From positions 30,641 to 94,640 of the forward strand of contig NZ_VSRL01000006.1 in the NCBI RefSeq assembly GCF_012184385.1: a DNA stretch of 64,000 nucleotides. The letters are read 5' to 3'. The notes under the pieces were generated by a model, which was not told where the DNA came from, did no database searches, and saw only the letters and a program-made list of their open reading frames with translations. A program made the translations under genes and the position numbers. This DNA is from Lentzea indica. GTDB lineage: Bacteria; Actinomycetota; Actinomycetes; Mycobacteriales; Pseudonocardiaceae. Each line of letters opens with the position of its first letter. The stretch's first letter is position 1. This document shows positions 1 through 9,488 of this stretch, in pieces.

Positions 1-73
1 CCGCGTCCTCCGGCGTCAAGTGGATGACGTCGGAGGAAGTCGAGAGCGTCCCGTGTGGACGGTGCAAAGTCAT
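1..73 (-). CDS. iolB: Start of a likely 5-deoxy-glucuronate isomerase (partial)
   Basis: Only the first 24 codons lie in the window. The ATG at 73-71 overlaps the TGA of the upstream aldolase gene in an ATGA arrangement, which marks it as the next gene of the inositol operon. The peptide begins MTLHRPHGTL and continues to a LTPED segment, as I expect for the N-terminus of IolB, which isomerises 5-deoxy-glucuronate to 5-keto-2-deoxygluconate. The identification rests on a short stretch and on operon context, so it is tentative. Confidence 0.5.
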   Translation of the reverse strand, partial: MTLHRPHGTLSTSSDVIHLTPEDA

Positions 74-975
74 ACCGTGATTCCCCTTGCGGTACGTAGG
101 ACTTCAGCGGCGGCAGCGACCGCGGCGGCGACGTCGCCGTCCGGCGGGTAGAGCAACGCGCGGCCGACGACCAGGCCGCGCACGGTCGGGTGGCGCAGCG
201 AGCGGCCCCACGACGCGAGGTCGTCCTCTGGCCGTTCGGACGGCACGCCGCCGAGCACCAACGCGGGCAACGCGGTGGTGTCCAGCACGACGTCCGGTTC
301 CTCGGGTGCGGGCAGCTTCAGCCAGGTGTAAGCGGAGGTCGCGCCCAGCCCGGCGGCCACGGCCGACGCACGTGACAGGGCCGCGGAGTCCTTCTGCAGC
401 ACCAGTTTGTCGTTGTGATCACGCTTGTACGGCAACGGTTCGACCATCGCCATCAGGCCGTGCTCCGCGAGTTCGGTGACGGCTCGCGCGCAGCCTTCCA
501 GCGTCGGGATCGTGCCGGGATCCGAGTCGACCAGGCGCAGCAGCATCTTGCCGCCGTCCAGCCCGAACGCCGCGATGGACGCCGCGTCGTACGCGGTGAA
601 CCTGTCGTCGATCTCCCAGTCCGCACCGGCCAGACCGCCGCGGTTCATCGAGCCGATGACAACGCGCTCGTTCAGGCCGTCGAGCAGCAGCAGGTCCTCG
701 ATCACGTCCGGCGTGCCGAGCACACCGTCGACCTCGGGGTTCGCCAGCGCCGTCAGCAAACGGGCCAGCAACGACCGTCGATCGGCCATCGCCAACGGGT
801 CGCCGCCGACGCCGAGCGCGCCACGTGCCGGATGGTCCGCCGCGACCAGGAACAGCGTGGACTTGCCGTCCAGCAACGACGTGCGCCGCTTGCGCGCCTG
901 GTAGGCACGCCGGACCGCGCCCGGATCGGTCGCACGGGTCTCCAGGAGCGTTGCCCACTGCTCGTCGGTGATCAC
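70..975 (-). CDS. Class I aldolase of inositol catabolism (Cgl0158/DeoC-LacD-like barrel)
   Basis: A 301-residue (beta/alpha)8-barrel aldolase of the type found in actinobacterial inositol clusters. By context it is expected to cleave 2-deoxy-5-keto-gluconate-6-phosphate to malonate semialdehyde and dihydroxyacetone phosphate, the IolJ step. The GTG start at 975 overlaps the iolC stop (GTGA). The open frame extends further upstream only as a shadow of iolC, with an arginine-rich composition unlike a real protein. Visible segments include the AADHPARG motif near residue 45 and EPLPYKRD in the middle, which carries a lysine that could form the Schiff base. The family assignment is firm; the exact substrate is inferred from neighbours. 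Confidence 0.8.
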   Translation of the reverse strand: MITDEQWATLLETRATDPGAVRRAYQARKRRTSLLDGKSTLFLVAADHPARGALGVGGDPLAMADRRSLLARLLTALANPEVDGVLGTPDVIEDLLLLDGLNERVVIGSMNRGGLAGADWEIDDRFTAYDAASIAAFGLDGGKMLLRLVDSDPGTIPTLEGCARAVTELAEHGLMAMVEPLPYKRDHNDKLVLQKDSAALSRASAVAAGLGATSAYTWLKLPAPEEPDVVLDTTALPALVLGGVPSERPEDDLASWGRSLRHPTVRGLVVGRALLYPPDGDVAAAVAAAAEVLRTARGITV

Positions 976-1904
976 AGCAGTTCCTCGATCTCTTTCTGGT
1001 CGGGCATCGCGTCCGCACAGGCCAACCGGGACGCCACGATCGCGCCCGCCGCGTTGGCGTAGCGGGCGATCTTCACCGGATCCCAGCCGGAAAGCAGGCC
1101 GTGCACCACAGATCCGCCGAACGCGTCGCCGGCACCCAACCCGCACACGACCTCGACCAGGTTCGGCTCGACCGTCCAGCGGCCTTCCTGCGTGGCCACG
1201 AGAACGCCCTCCGCGCCCTTCTTGACCAGCGCCAGTGACAGTCCGCGGTCGAGCAGTCGTGACGCGGCCTCGTCCGGGTCGGAGGTGCCGACCGCGACCT
1301 CCACCTCGGCCCGGTTGCCGACGGCGACCGTGACGTGGTCGAGCATCCAGCTGATCTCGGCGCGTGCGGTCTTCACGTCCGGCCAGAACATCGGGCGGTA
1401 GTCCAGATCCAGCACGGTGTGCGACTTGCGCGCGCGGCTGGCCAGCATCATCCGCTGGCTCGCACGGGCGGGTTCAGCGGAAACGCCGGTGCCGGTGACC
1501 CACAGCAGTGGTACGTCGCGGACGACGTCCCACGGCACGTCGTCCTCGCCCAACGTCAGATCCGGCGCGATCGGCAGCCGGTAGAACAGCAGCGGCGGGT
1601 CAGCGGGCGGGTTGAGCTCGCAGAACACCACCGGCGTCAGCAGGTCCGGCGAGGTGCCGACGTGGGCCGACGACACCCCGAAGCCTTCGAGCGCCTCGCG
1701 AACGTAGGTGCCGAAGCCGTCCGGACCGACTTTGGTGAGCACACCGGCTTTCCGCCCCAGCCGCGCGGCGGCGACCGCGACGTTGGTCGCGGTGCCGCCG
1801 AGCGACTTGGCGAAGGTGCTGACCTGGGCCAGGGGCACCCCGGACTGCTCGGGGTAGAGGTCGACACCGACCCGGCCGACGGTCAGCACTTCCAGAGACG
1901 TCAC
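972..1904 (-). CDS. iolC: 5-dehydro-2-deoxygluconokinase
   Basis: A 310-residue PfkB/ribokinase-family sugar kinase that would phosphorylate 5-dehydro-2-deoxygluconate in inositol breakdown. The N-terminal [15 protein letters not shown] segment is the PfkB signature 1 region, and [10 protein letters not shown] near residue 270 is signature 2 with the catalytic Asp. Length is normal. Its ATG at 1904 overlaps the end of the ABC ATPase gene by 4 bases and its stop overlaps the aldolase start, so translation of the three is probably coupled. Within PfkB, the inositol role comes from the operon. Confidence 0.85.
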   Translation of the reverse strand: MTSLEVLTVGRVGVDLYPEQSGVPLAQVSTFAKSLGGTATNVAVAAARLGRKAGVLTKVGPDGFGTYVREALEGFGVSSAHVGTSPDLLTPVVFCELNPPADPPLLFYRLPIAPDLTLGEDDVPWDVVRDVPLLWVTGTGVSAEPARASQRMMLASRARKSHTVLDLDYRPMFWPDVKTARAEISWMLDHVTVAVGNRAEVEVAVGTSDPDEAASRLLDRGLSLALVKKGAEGVLVATQEGRWTVEPNLVEVVCGLGAGDAFGGSVVHGLLSGWDPVKIARYANAAGAIVASRLACADAMPDQKEIEELL

Positions 1905-2671
1905 GCCTCGACTCCCCGCAGTTCGTGTTCGAGAGCCTCGAGCTCGGCGCCACCGGCCATCTGACGCGTCAGCTCGCCGATGTCGATCTCGGACTTGTCG
2001 TAGCTGCCGAGCGCGCGGCCGCGCTTGAGCAGCAGGAACCGGTTGCCGACCGGGTAGGCGTGGTGCGGGTTGTGCGTGATCAGCACGACGCCGAGGCCAC
2101 GATCACGCGCCTGGGCCACGTACTTCAGCACCACACCGGCCTGTTTCACGCCGAGAGCCGCGGTTGGTTCGTCCAGGATCAGGACCTTGGCACCGAAGTA
2201 GACCGCGCGAGCGATGGCGACGCACTGCCGTTCGCCACCCGACAGCGTCCCGACCGGCTGTTCCACGTCACGGAGGTCGATGCCCATGTCGGACAACGCC
2301 TTCTTGGTGATCTCCCGGCCCTTCTTCCGATCCAGGAAACCAAAGCGAGTGGTCGGTTCCGAGCCGAGGAAGAAGTTGCGCCACACCGACATCAGCGGCA
2401 CGACCGCGAGGTCCTGGTACACGGTCGCGATGCCGTGGTCCAGCGCCTCGCGCGGCGACGAGAACTTGATCTCGTTGCCCTCGACCTTGAACGAACCCTG
2501 GTCGTGCTGATGGACTCCGGCCAGGATCTTGATCAGCGTCGACTTGCCGGCACCGTTGTCGCCGAGCACGCAGGTGACCTCGCCCGCGTTGACCACAGTG
2601 GACACATCGCTGAGCGCGATGACGCTGCCGTAGGTCTTGCCGATGTTCTCGACCTCGATGAGTGACGTCAT
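1901..2671 (-). CDS. Sugar/inositol ABC transporter ATPase (single NBD)
   Basis: A 256-residue ATP-binding subunit. Walker [10 protein letters not shown], the LSGGERQ signature and Walker [12 protein letters not shown] are all intact. Ribose-type importers often use a two-domain ATPase of about 500 residues (RbsA); this one has a single domain and would act as a homodimer, like FrcA-type proteins. The ATG at 2671 overlaps the permease stop (ATGA). A much longer frame upstream is only the complement-phase shadow of the permease and binding-protein genes. With the two genes that follow upstream it would energise uptake of myo-inositol or a related polyol. Confidence 0.88.
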   Translation of the reverse strand: MTSLIEVENIGKTYGSVIALSDVSTVVNAGEVTCVLGDNGAGKSTLIKILAGVHQHDQGSFKVEGNEIKFSSPREALDHGIATVYQDLAVVPLMSVWRNFFLGSEPTTRFGFLDRKKGREITKKALSDMGIDLRDVEQPVGTLSGGERQCVAIARAVYFGAKVLILDEPTAALGVKQAGVVLKYVAQARDRGLGVVLITHNPHHAYPVGNRFLLLKRGRALGSYDKSEIDIGELTRQMAGGAELEALEHELRGVEA

Positions 2672-3717
2672 CGCTTCACCCTTTCCGCCCTGCGGCGAAG
2701 CATGTTGTTCACCAGCACGGCCGCCAGCAGCATCACGCCGAGGAACAGCTGGAACCAGTCGCTGTTCCAGCCCGCGTAGACGATGCCCTGCCTGGCCATG
2801 CCGAAGATCAGCGCGCCGATCGCGGCACCCACCGCGGAACCGAAGCCACCGGTGAGCAGGCAGCCCCCGATCACCGCCGCGATGATGTACTGGAACTCCA
2901 GGCCGATGCCCTGGTTCGCCTGCACGCTCGCGTACCGCAGGATGTTGATCGAACCGACCAGCCACGCGGCGAACGCCGTCGTCATGAACAGCAGGATCTT
3001 CGACCGCACGACCGGCACGCCGACCGCGCGGGAACTCTGTGCGGCACCACCGATCGCGAAGATCCAGTTGCCGAACTTGGTGCGCACCAGGATGGTCGAC
3101 GCGATCACGGTGAAGAGGACCCACCAGATGATCGACACGTAGAAACTGCTGCCGCCGACCTGGAACGTCGACGCGAACAGGAAACCCGCCGACTCGTAGC
3201 CGGCGGTCTCCCGCATGCCGGACACCTGCACGCTGCCGGTCACCAGGCGGGTGACGCCGAGGTTGAGGCCCTGCAACGCGAGGAAACTGCCCAGCGTCAC
3301 GATGAAGCTCGGCAGGCCCGTGCGCATCACGAGCCAGCCGTTCAACGCGCCCACCGCCAACGCGAAGGCGAGCGACACCAGCAACGACAGCCAGACGTTG
3401 AGTCCCAGCTGAGTGGCGAGGAGGGCCGTGACGAGCGCGGTGGACGCGGTCATGACACCGGCGGACAGGTCGAACTCGCCGCCGATCATGAGCAGTGCCA
3501 CCGCGACCGCCATGATGCCAAGCATGGAGGCGTCGTCCAGCCAGGTGGCCGCGCCTCCCAGGCTGAGGAACTGCTCGGTGACCACGGAGAAGAACAGGAA
3601 CACGAGCAGTGCGCCGAGCATGGCGCCGATCTCCGGACGCACGACCAGCTGGTCGAGCAGCCTGGGCTTGCTCAGCCGTTCGTCGGCAGCCGGTGGAGCC
3701 TTGGCTGTCACGGTCAT
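2668..3717 (-). CDS. Sugar/inositol ABC transporter permease
   Basis: A 349-residue inner-membrane permease of the BPD_transp_2 (RbsC-like) family with roughly ten hydrophobic segments after a short cytoplasmic N-terminus. It lies between the binding protein (15-base gap) and the ATPase (4-base overlap). Inositol is the likely substrate because the importer is embedded among iol genes; another polyol handled by the same regulon is possible. Confidence 0.88.
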   Translation of the reverse strand: MTVTAKAPPAADERLSKPRLLDQLVVRPEIGAMLGALLVFLFFSVVTEQFLSLGGAATWLDDASMLGIMAVAVALLMIGGEFDLSAGVMTASTALVTALLATQLGLNVWLSLLVSLAFALAVGALNGWLVMRTGLPSFIVTLGSFLALQGLNLGVTRLVTGSVQVSGMRETAGYESAGFLFASTFQVGGSSFYVSIIWWVLFTVIASTILVRTKFGNWIFAIGGAAQSSRAVGVPVVRSKILLFMTTAFAAWLVGSINILRYASVQANQGIGLEFQYIIAAVIGGCLLTGGFGSAVGAAIGALIFGMARQGIVYAGWNSDWFQLFLGVMLLAAVLVNNMLRRRAERVKR

Positions 3718-3732
3718 CTCCCCGCCTCCTCC

Positions 3733-4716
3733 TTACCTCTTGCCGTTCTTGGCGTACTCCGCGACCTTGTCCACATTGGACTTGTCGACGAAGCCGGGAC
3801 CGGTGAGGACGGGCTTGCCGCCACCGAGGGTGTTGGCGTTGTCCTTGAAGAGCTTCAGCATCACGATCGGCAGGTAGCCCTGCTCGTACTGCTGCTGGTC
3901 GACGGCGAAGAGCACGTCGCCCGCCTTGATCGAGCTGACCACGTCCGCGTTCAGGTCGAACGTCGCGACCTGCGCCTTCGAGCTCGCGCCCTTGATCGCG
4001 GACGCCGCGTTCACGGCGACCTGCGGATTCAGCGCGAGCACGCCGTCGACAGCGGTGTCGGACTGCAGCTTGGCCTTGATGCGGGCCTCGATGTCGGTCG
4101 GGTTGCTGATGTCGACCTGCAGGTTCTCCACCGCGCCGCCGAAGCCGGTGCGGGCACCGTCGCAGCGCTGGTTGAGGCCCGTGTTGCCGGCCTCGTGGAT
4201 CACGCACAGCAGCTTGGTCTTGCCTGCTGCCTTGAGCTTCTTGCCGGCTTCCTCACCGGCGATCGACTCCTCCTGGCCGACGTGCGCCATGGCACCGAAC
4301 TCCGCGCTCTTCGCGCTGCCGGAGTTGATGGTGATGACCGGGATGCCCGCCTTGACCGCGTTCTCGATCGAAGTCTTCAAGGCGTCCGGGTTCGCCATCG
4401 ACACCACGATGCCGCCGACCTTCTGCGACACAGCGTTGTCGATCAGCTTCGCCTGGGCGCCGGGGTCGCCGTCGGAGTTGTACGTGACGCCGACGCCGAG
4501 CTGCTTGCCCGCGTCCTCGGCGCCGACCTTCACCACGCTCCAGAACGCGTCACCCGCGGTGCCGTGCGTGATGACGGCGACCTTGAGATCACCGGTGGCC
4601 GGCGCGCTGTTGTTCTGCGTGTTCTGGGTGTTGGTTCCCGTGGGACCGCTACAGGCGGCAAGTAGAGCAACACCGGCGAGCGCAACGCCCGCACGGATGA
4701 CCAAGCGAGACTTCAT
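3733..4716 (-). CDS. Sugar/inositol-binding lipoprotein of the ABC importer
   Basis: A 327-residue periplasmic-binding-protein type 1 fold (Peripla_BP_4, RbsB-like). It begins with a positively charged stretch and a hydrophobic core ending in the lipobox LAAC, so the mature protein would be anchored by a lipidated Cys at about residue 22. The acidic Thr/Asn-rich linker after the Cys is typical of actinobacterial solute-binding lipoproteins. It is the first transporter gene in transcription order, just downstream of the TIM-barrel gene (14-base gap). Confidence 0.88.
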   Translation of the reverse strand: MKSRLVIRAGVALAGVALLAACSGPTGTNTQNTQNNSAPATGDLKVAVITHGTAGDAFWSVVKVGAEDAGKQLGVGVTYNSDGDPGAQAKLIDNAVSQKVGGIVVSMANPDALKTSIENAVKAGIPVITINSGSAKSAEFGAMAHVGQEESIAGEEAGKKLKAAGKTKLLCVIHEAGNTGLNQRCDGARTGFGGAVENLQVDISNPTDIEARIKAKLQSDTAVDGVLALNPQVAVNAASAIKGASSKAQVATFDLNADVVSSIKAGDVLFAVDQQQYEQGYLPIVMLKLFKDNANTLGGGKPVLTGPGFVDKSNVDKVAEYAKNGKR

Positions 4717-4730
4717 CGTCTCCAGTCCCT

Positions 4731-5591
4731 TCAGAGGATCTTGCTGAGGTGCGCGAGGCTGCGCGCGGTGTCCTTCAGTGGCTTGTCCACTGAGCTTCCG
4801 TCCTTGAGCCGAGTGTCCTGCTCAAGCACGAACCAACCGGCGTAGCCCGCCTCCTGAACGAGCTTCACCAGCGCTTCCACATCCACGTCGCCGTCCCCGA
4901 GCGGCACGTAGATGCCGTGTTCAACGGCATCGGTGTAACTGAGTTCGCCGCTGCGCACCTTCGCCGCGATCTCGTCACGCACGTCCTTGAGGTGCACGTG
5001 ACCGATCCGGTCCGGGTAGCGGCGCGCCAGCTCGACCGGGTCCGTGCCACCGATGAGCAGGTGGCCGGTGTCCAGGCAGAGCTGGAGATCGGAGTCCGCG
5101 AGGAACCTGTCGACCTCCGCCTCCCGCTCGACGTGGGTGCCCACGTGCGGGTGCAGCACGGTCTTCAGTCCGTGCCCGGCGGCGATCTCACGGATCTTCG
5201 CGCAGGTGCCGACGAGGGTGCTCCACTCGTCGTCGGTGAGCTGGGGTCGTTCGTCGTAGCCGTCCAGGCCGGTGGCGGCGGCGAGCACGAGCACCTCGGC
5301 GCCGCCGGCCTTCAGGATCGCGGCGACGCGGTCGGCTTCGTCCAGAGTGGACTGCACGTCGGTGTGCAGCGTGACCGCGAGGAAGCCGCCGACCAGCGTG
5401 AGGTCGTGGCCGCTCAGCAGAGCCTTCAAGGCTTCGGGGTCGGCGGGCAGGTAGTCGGGCGGGCCGAGTTCCGTGGCGCTCAGGCCCAGGGAGTGCATTT
5501 CACCGAGGACCGTGCCGGCCGGGAGCACGTTGCCCCAGCCGGGAACCTCGCACACACCCCAGGAGATCGGTGCCCCAGCGATCTTCGCCAT
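4731..5591 (-). CDS. Xylose isomerase-like TIM barrel (IolE/IolH/IolI-type)
   Basis: A 286-residue sugar-phosphate isomerase/epimerase-like TIM barrel. The N-terminal APISWGVCEVPGWG motif is characteristic of the AP-endonuclease-2 superfamily proteins in actinobacterial inositol clusters. Candidate metal ligands are in VLHPHVGTHVE, CLDTGHLLIGG and VHLKDV. It could dehydrate scyllo-inosose (IolE) or interconvert inososes (IolI); the sequence alone does not decide. It starts 2 bases after the iolG stop, so it is certainly co-transcribed. Confidence 0.75.
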   Translation of the reverse strand: MAKIAGAPISWGVCEVPGWGNVLPAGTVLGEMHSLGLSATELGPPDYLPADPEALKALLSGHDLTLVGGFLAVTLHTDVQSTLDEADRVAAILKAGGAEVLVLAAATGLDGYDERPQLTDDEWSTLVGTCAKIREIAAGHGLKTVLHPHVGTHVEREAEVDRFLADSDLQLCLDTGHLLIGGTDPVELARRYPDRIGHVHLKDVRDEIAAKVRSGELSYTDAVEHGIYVPLGDGDVDVEALVKLVQEAGYAGWFVLEQDTRLKDGSSVDKPLKDTARSLAHLSKIL

Positions 5592-5593
5592 GC

Positions 5594-6589
5594 CTAGTTC
5601 CCCTCGATCTTCACCGGTGCGCCCGTGCGGCGCGACTGCTCACACGCTTCAGCCAGGCGGAGGCTGATCAGACTCTCCCGCGCCGGTGACGGGTTCGCGA
5701 CTTCGCCCTTGATGACCTGCGTGAACAGGTTCATCTCGTTGACGTACGCGCGGTGGAAACGCTCGGGGAAACCGGGGTAGGCGTCCGGCCCTGCCACGTG
5801 GCCACCGGGCTCCAGCGAGTTCAGCGGCGTGCGCGGGTCGACACCGGCGACCAGGGAGTCCTTGCTGCCGAGCACCTCGATGCGGTGGTCGTAGCCGACC
5901 GGGTCGTGGCGGCCACCGGCCAGCGTGGCGTGCGCACCGCCAGCGAACTTCAGCATGACCACGGCGTTGTCGACGTCGTCAGCGTCCGCGAACGCCTGGT
6001 GCACCAGGACCGACCCGCTCGCGTAGACCTCGACGACCGGCTCGCCGACCAGCCACGGCACGCAGTCGAGATCGTGGATCAGCAGGTCGCGGAAGATGCC
6101 GCCGGAGGCGGGCAGGTAGGAGAAGTCCGGCGGGTTGGCGTCGTTGCCGACCGCCCTGACCAGGTAGATGTCGCCGACCTCGCCCGCGCGGATGCGGCGG
6201 TTCAGCTCGTAGATGGCAGGGTCGAACCGGCGCTGGAAGCCGACCAGGACCTCGACGCCGGAGGACTCGACGTCCTCGACCAGCGCGGTCATCTCGGCGA
6301 GGTCGCTCGCGATCGGCTTCTCGCACAGCGTGGGAACACCCTGGGCGATCGCCGCGCGCAGCATCTCCGGGTGGGTGTTCGTCGGGGTGGCGAGCAGCAC
6401 GCCGTCGACGGCGCCCAGCAGCGTGTCGAGGTCGTCAACCGCCTTGGTCCCGCTCAGTTCAGCCGACGCCTGCGCGGCGCGACCGGGCACCGGGTCGAAG
6501 AGAAGCACCTCGTCGACTCGATCCAGCGCGGCGAGGTTGGTCGCGTGCATGGTGCCGATCCTGCCGACACCCGCTACTCCGATCCGCAT
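5594..6589 (-). CDS. iolG: Inositol 2-dehydrogenase, Gfo/Idh/MocA family
   Basis: A 331-residue NAD-dependent oxidoreductase that would oxidise myo-inositol to scyllo-inosose, the entry step of the pathway. The Rossmann motif GVAGVGRIG is at the N-terminus, the family CEKPIA motif with its conserved Lys is near residue 95, and the HDLDCVPW segment near residue 175 carries the usual Asp/His pair. It is the first gene of the minus-strand operon. Its upstream region holds two LacI-type palindromes shared with the divergent regulator. Confidence 0.85.
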   Translation of the reverse strand: MRIGVAGVGRIGTMHATNLAALDRVDEVLLFDPVPGRAAQASAELSGTKAVDDLDTLLGAVDGVLLATPTNTHPEMLRAAIAQGVPTLCEKPIASDLAEMTALVEDVESSGVEVLVGFQRRFDPAIYELNRRIRAGEVGDIYLVRAVGNDANPPDFSYLPASGGIFRDLLIHDLDCVPWLVGEPVVEVYASGSVLVHQAFADADDVDNAVVMLKFAGGAHATLAGGRHDPVGYDHRIEVLGSKDSLVAGVDPRTPLNSLEPGGHVAGPDAYPGFPERFHRAYVNEMNLFTQVIKGEVANPSPARESLISLRLAEACEQSRRTGAPVKIEGN

Positions 6590-6622
6590 CGCAGGTTTCC
6601 CCTGTTCATCGGCTTGATGTGT

Positions 6623-6634
6623 TAGAGCGCTCTA
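6623..6634. promoter_or_regulatory. LacI-type operator 1
   Basis: Perfect 12-base palindrome TAGAGCGCTCTA between iolG and the divergent lacI-family gene. The central GCGC with flanking A/T-rich half sites is the usual LacI/GalR form. Its centre is 17 bases from the second palindrome. Confidence 0.7.
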
Positions 6635-6638
6635 TTGG

Positions 6639-6652
6639 TTGGAGCGCTCCAA
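6639..6652. promoter_or_regulatory. LacI-type operator 2
   Basis: Perfect 14-base palindrome TTGGAGCGCTCCAA. It shares the core GAGCGCTC with operator 1. The tandem pair lies about 35-65 bases upstream of the iolG start and 70-100 bases upstream of the regulator start, so one protein could control both directions. Confidence 0.75.
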
Positions 6653-6709
6653 TGCTGTAGCTTCGGTCACACGGGTGTCAAGGGTGGGTTTCCAGCTCGT
6701 GACGTGAGG

Positions 6710-6717
6710 GGAGGTGA
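6710..6717 (+). promoter_or_regulatory. Full-length Shine-Dalgarno deciding the lacI-family start
   Basis: GGAGGTGA is a full match to the 16S anti-SD. It sits 8 bases ahead of the GTG at 6723. A GTG at 6714 lies inside the SD itself, so 6723 is the real start. Confidence 0.7.
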
Positions 6718-6722
6718 TTCCG

Positions 6723-7724
6723 GTGGTCAGGCCAACCATGGAGGACGTCGCACTGAGGGCGGGCGTGTCCCGCGCGCTGGTGTCACTGGTGATGCGCGGT
6801 TCACCGAAGGTGAGCGAGATGCGACGCAGCGCTGTCTTGAAGGCGGCGGAAGAGCTCGGTTACTCGCCGCACGCCATGGCCAGGTCGTTGGCGTCGCGCA
6901 CGTCGACGGTGCTCGGCGTGATGGTGTCCGACCTGCACAACGCGTTCTTCGCCGAGGTCGTCGACGGCATCGACGAGGTCGCGCGCGACCAGGGGTTCGA
7001 CATCATCATCAACACCGGCGGCCGTTCGCCCGCCCGTGAGCGCCGCGCGTTGGAGAGCCTGCTTTCCTTCCGTCCCGCCGGACTGATCCTGCTGTCGCCC
7101 GTGGTGCCCGCGACGGCCATCGGCAAAGCGGCAGAACAACTTCCGATCGTGCTCGTGGCCAGGTCGTCACGGGTGTCCACTGTGGATACCGTGAACGACG
7201 ACGGCGAGCAGGGTGCGCGGCTGGCGATCGATCACCTGGTTTCGCTGGGACACCAGCGCATTGCGCATTTGGACGGCGGTGAAGGAACGCAGGCCGGACC
7301 TCGCCGCCGCGGATACATCGCCGCGATGGAGGCGCACGGGCTCACGCCGCAGGTCGTGTCGTCCGAGTACACCGACGCGGCTGGTGCACGGGCGATCCGG
7401 TCGTTGATCGAGTCCGACTCTCTGCCCACCGCCGTCCTGTCCTGCAACGACTTCAACGCCGTCGGTGCCATTTCGGCTTTGGAGGATGCCGGGTTGTGCG
7501 TGCCTCAGGACGTTTCCGTTGTGGGGTACGACAACACGTCGCTGGCGGCACTCCGCCACATCTCGCTGACCACGATCGACCAGCCCCGCGCCGAGTTCGG
7601 CAGGCTGGCCGCTTCCGCTTTGCTGCAACGGGTTCGCGAGGACCGCACGGAACCGGTGCGGCATCTGCTGAACCCGTCTCTCGTCGTTCGCAACACGACC
7701 GCTCCACCAGGAGGCTTGCGTTGA
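6723..7724 (+). CDS. LacI-family regulator of the inositol regulon
   Basis: A 333-residue repressor with an N-terminal HTH (MEDVALRAGVSRALVSLVM, then the hinge helix region YSPHAMARSLAS) and a sugar-binding domain (Peripla_BP_3-like). The start at GTG 6723 is set by a perfect upstream GGAGGTGA. It is transcribed divergently from iolG across two matching palindromes, so it most likely represses both directions until an inositol-derived ligand binds. Its stop TGA overlaps the TTG start of mmsA, so it is co-expressed with that gene. Confidence 0.85.
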   Translation: MVRPTMEDVALRAGVSRALVSLVMRGSPKVSEMRRSAVLKAAEELGYSPHAMARSLASRTSTVLGVMVSDLHNAFFAEVVDGIDEVARDQGFDIIINTGGRSPARERRALESLLSFRPAGLILLSPVVPATAIGKAAEQLPIVLVARSSRVSTVDTVNDDGEQGARLAIDHLVSLGHQRIAHLDGGEGTQAGPRRRGYIAAMEAHGLTPQVVSSEYTDAAGARAIRSLIESDSLPTAVLSCNDFNAVGAISALEDAGLCVPQDVSVVGYDNTSLAALRHISLTTIDQPRAEFGRLAASALLQRVREDRTEPVRHLLNPSLVVRNTTAPPGGLR

Positions 7725-9214
7725 GCACCATCCCCCACTGGATCGACGGCGCCCGCACCACGGGGGTGTCGTCCCACACGTCGGACGTCTTCAACCCGGC
7801 CACCGGAGAGGTCTCCGCGCAGGTCGTGCTGGCCGAGCAGGCCGACGTCGACCTGGCGGTGTCCTCGTCGCTGAAGGCCGCCGCCTCCTGGTCCGAGTCG
7901 TCGCTGTCGACGCGGTCGCGGATCCTCTTCGAGTACCGCCACCTGCTGCACACGCACCGCGACGAGCTCGCCGCGATCATCACCTCCCAGCACGGCAAGG
8001 TGCTGTCCGACGCGGCCGGTGAGGTGCAGCGCGGTCTCGAGGTCGTCGAGTTCGCGTGCGGCATCCCGCAGCTGCTCAAGGGCGAGCACTCCGAGCAGGT
8101 CTCGCGTGGTGTCGACGCGTACTCGCTGCGCCAGCCGCTCGGCGTCGTCGCGGGCATCACGCCGTTCAACTTCCCCGTGATGGTGCCGATGTGGATGTTC
8201 CCCATCGCCATCGCGACCGGGAACACCTTTGTTCTCAAGCCTTCCGAGCGCGACCCGTCGGCGTCCGTGCGGCTGGCCGAGCTGTTCGGGGAAGCCGGAC
8301 TGCCTGACGGCGTGCTGAACGTCTTGCAGGGTGACGCTTTCGCGGTCAACGCGCTGCTCGACCATCCTGACGTCTCGGCCGCCTCGTTCGTCGGCTCGAC
8401 GCCGATCGCGCGGCACGTCTACTCACGCGGCACCGCGGCCGGCAAGCGTGTCCAGGCCCTCGGCGGCGCGAAGAACCACATGGTCGTACTGCCCGACGCC
8501 GACCTCGACGTCGCAGCCGACGCCGCTGTCTCCGCCGGTTACGGCTCTGCAGGTGAGCGCTGCATGGCGATCTCCGTGGTCGTCGCGGTCGGCGAGACGG
8601 GTGATGCCCTCGTCGAGAAGATCGCCGCACGGACCCGCGACCTGCACCCGTCGGTGCTGCCGGGTACGGACCCGTCCGCCCAGATGGGGCCGCTGGTCAC
8701 CGGCGTGCACCGGGACAAGGTGCGGTCCTATGTGGACGCCGGTGAGGCCGCAGGTGCGTCGTTGGTCGTCGACGGCCGTGGTTACGCGCCGGAAGGTGCG
8801 GAGAACGGCTTCTGGCTCGCCCCAACGCTGTTCGACCACGTCACCCGCGACATGACGATCTACACCGACGAGATCTTCGGCCCGGTGCTGTCGGTCGTCC
8901 GCGCCGACACGTTCGACGACGCCGTGGAACTGGTGAACGCCAACCAGTACGGCAACGGCACCGCCATCTACACCGGCGACGGCCTCGCCGCACGCGAGTA
9001 CCAGCGGCGCGTGCACGTCGGCATGGTCGGCATCAACGTGCCGATCCCCGTGCCGATGGCCTACTACTCGTTCGGTGGCTGGAAGGACTCGCTGTTCGGC
9101 GACACGCACGTGCACGGTGCCGAGGGCGTGAAGTTCTACACGCGCGCCAAGGCCGTCACGGCCCGGTGGCCGCAGCAGCACGGCGTGAACCTGGGCTTCC
9201 CCACGCACGGCTGA
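7721..9214 (+). CDS. mmsA: Methylmalonate-semialdehyde dehydrogenase (CoA-acylating)
   Basis: A 497-residue ALDH-superfamily enzyme that converts malonate or methylmalonate semialdehyde to acetyl- or propionyl-CoA, the last step of inositol catabolism (IolA) and also of valine degradation. The catalytic Cys is in AGERCMAISVV; ITPFNFPVMVPMWMFPIA and SFGGWKDSLFGD are typical MmsA segments. The TTG start at 7721 follows a CCAGGAGG Shine-Dalgarno and overlaps the lacI-family stop; longer in-frame extensions lie inside the regulator gene. A strong hairpin follows the stop. No iolD gene is seen in the window. Confidence 0.9.
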   Translation: MSTIPHWIDGARTTGVSSHTSDVFNPATGEVSAQVVLAEQADVDLAVSSSLKAAASWSESSLSTRSRILFEYRHLLHTHRDELAAIITSQHGKVLSDAAGEVQRGLEVVEFACGIPQLLKGEHSEQVSRGVDAYSLRQPLGVVAGITPFNFPVMVPMWMFPIAIATGNTFVLKPSERDPSASVRLAELFGEAGLPDGVLNVLQGDAFAVNALLDHPDVSAASFVGSTPIARHVYSRGTAAGKRVQALGGAKNHMVVLPDADLDVAADAAVSAGYGSAGERCMAISVVVAVGETGDALVEKIAARTRDLHPSVLPGTDPSAQMGPLVTGVHRDKVRSYVDAGEAAGASLVVDGRGYAPEGAENGFWLAPTLFDHVTRDMTIYTDEIFGPVLSVVRADTFDDAVELVNANQYGNGTAIYTGDGLAAREYQRRVHVGMVGINVPIPVPMAYYSFGGWKDSLFGDTHVHGAEGVKFYTRAKAVTARWPQQHGVNLGFPTHG

Positions 9215-9227
9215 TCCGTTCGACCCC

Positions 9228-9267
9228 ACGGCCGCCCCGTCCGCAATTGCGCGGATCGGGCGGCCGT
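9228..9267 (+). terminator. Hairpin after mmsA
   Basis: Inverted repeat of about 17 bases (ACGGCCGCCC...CCGC paired with GCGG...GGGCGGCCGT) with two mismatches and a small AATT-centred loop, 13 bases after the mmsA stop. There is no clear U-tract, as is common in actinomycetes. Confidence 0.65.
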
Positions 9268-9488
9268 CTCCATGAACTAAGCGAACGATTGTCCTGTTTA
9301 AGATTCCAGAAGTTCGGTGATCATGGAATATAAGGACGTTGTTCATCGGTTCGACCAAGGTGCTGGACACGTCGGTAGGATCCGCGTTCACACAGTCGAA
9401 CAACGCTCTCTTTCTCGCGGGCCTCGTCCCGTTCGTTACAACCACCGAGGAAAGAGCAGAGAACGTCGCAGCAGGAGGATCGAACACG

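Noticed and set aside
976..1146. 57-codon N-terminal extension of the aldolase
   Set aside because: Lies inside iolC in another frame, arginine-rich; the GTG at 975 gives the normal start.
2662..4665. Long plus-strand open frame (667 codons) opposite the inositol ABC transporter
   Set aside because: It is antisense to intact transporter genes with clear motifs, and its product is rich in His, Arg, Asp and Gln as expected for a high-GC shadow.
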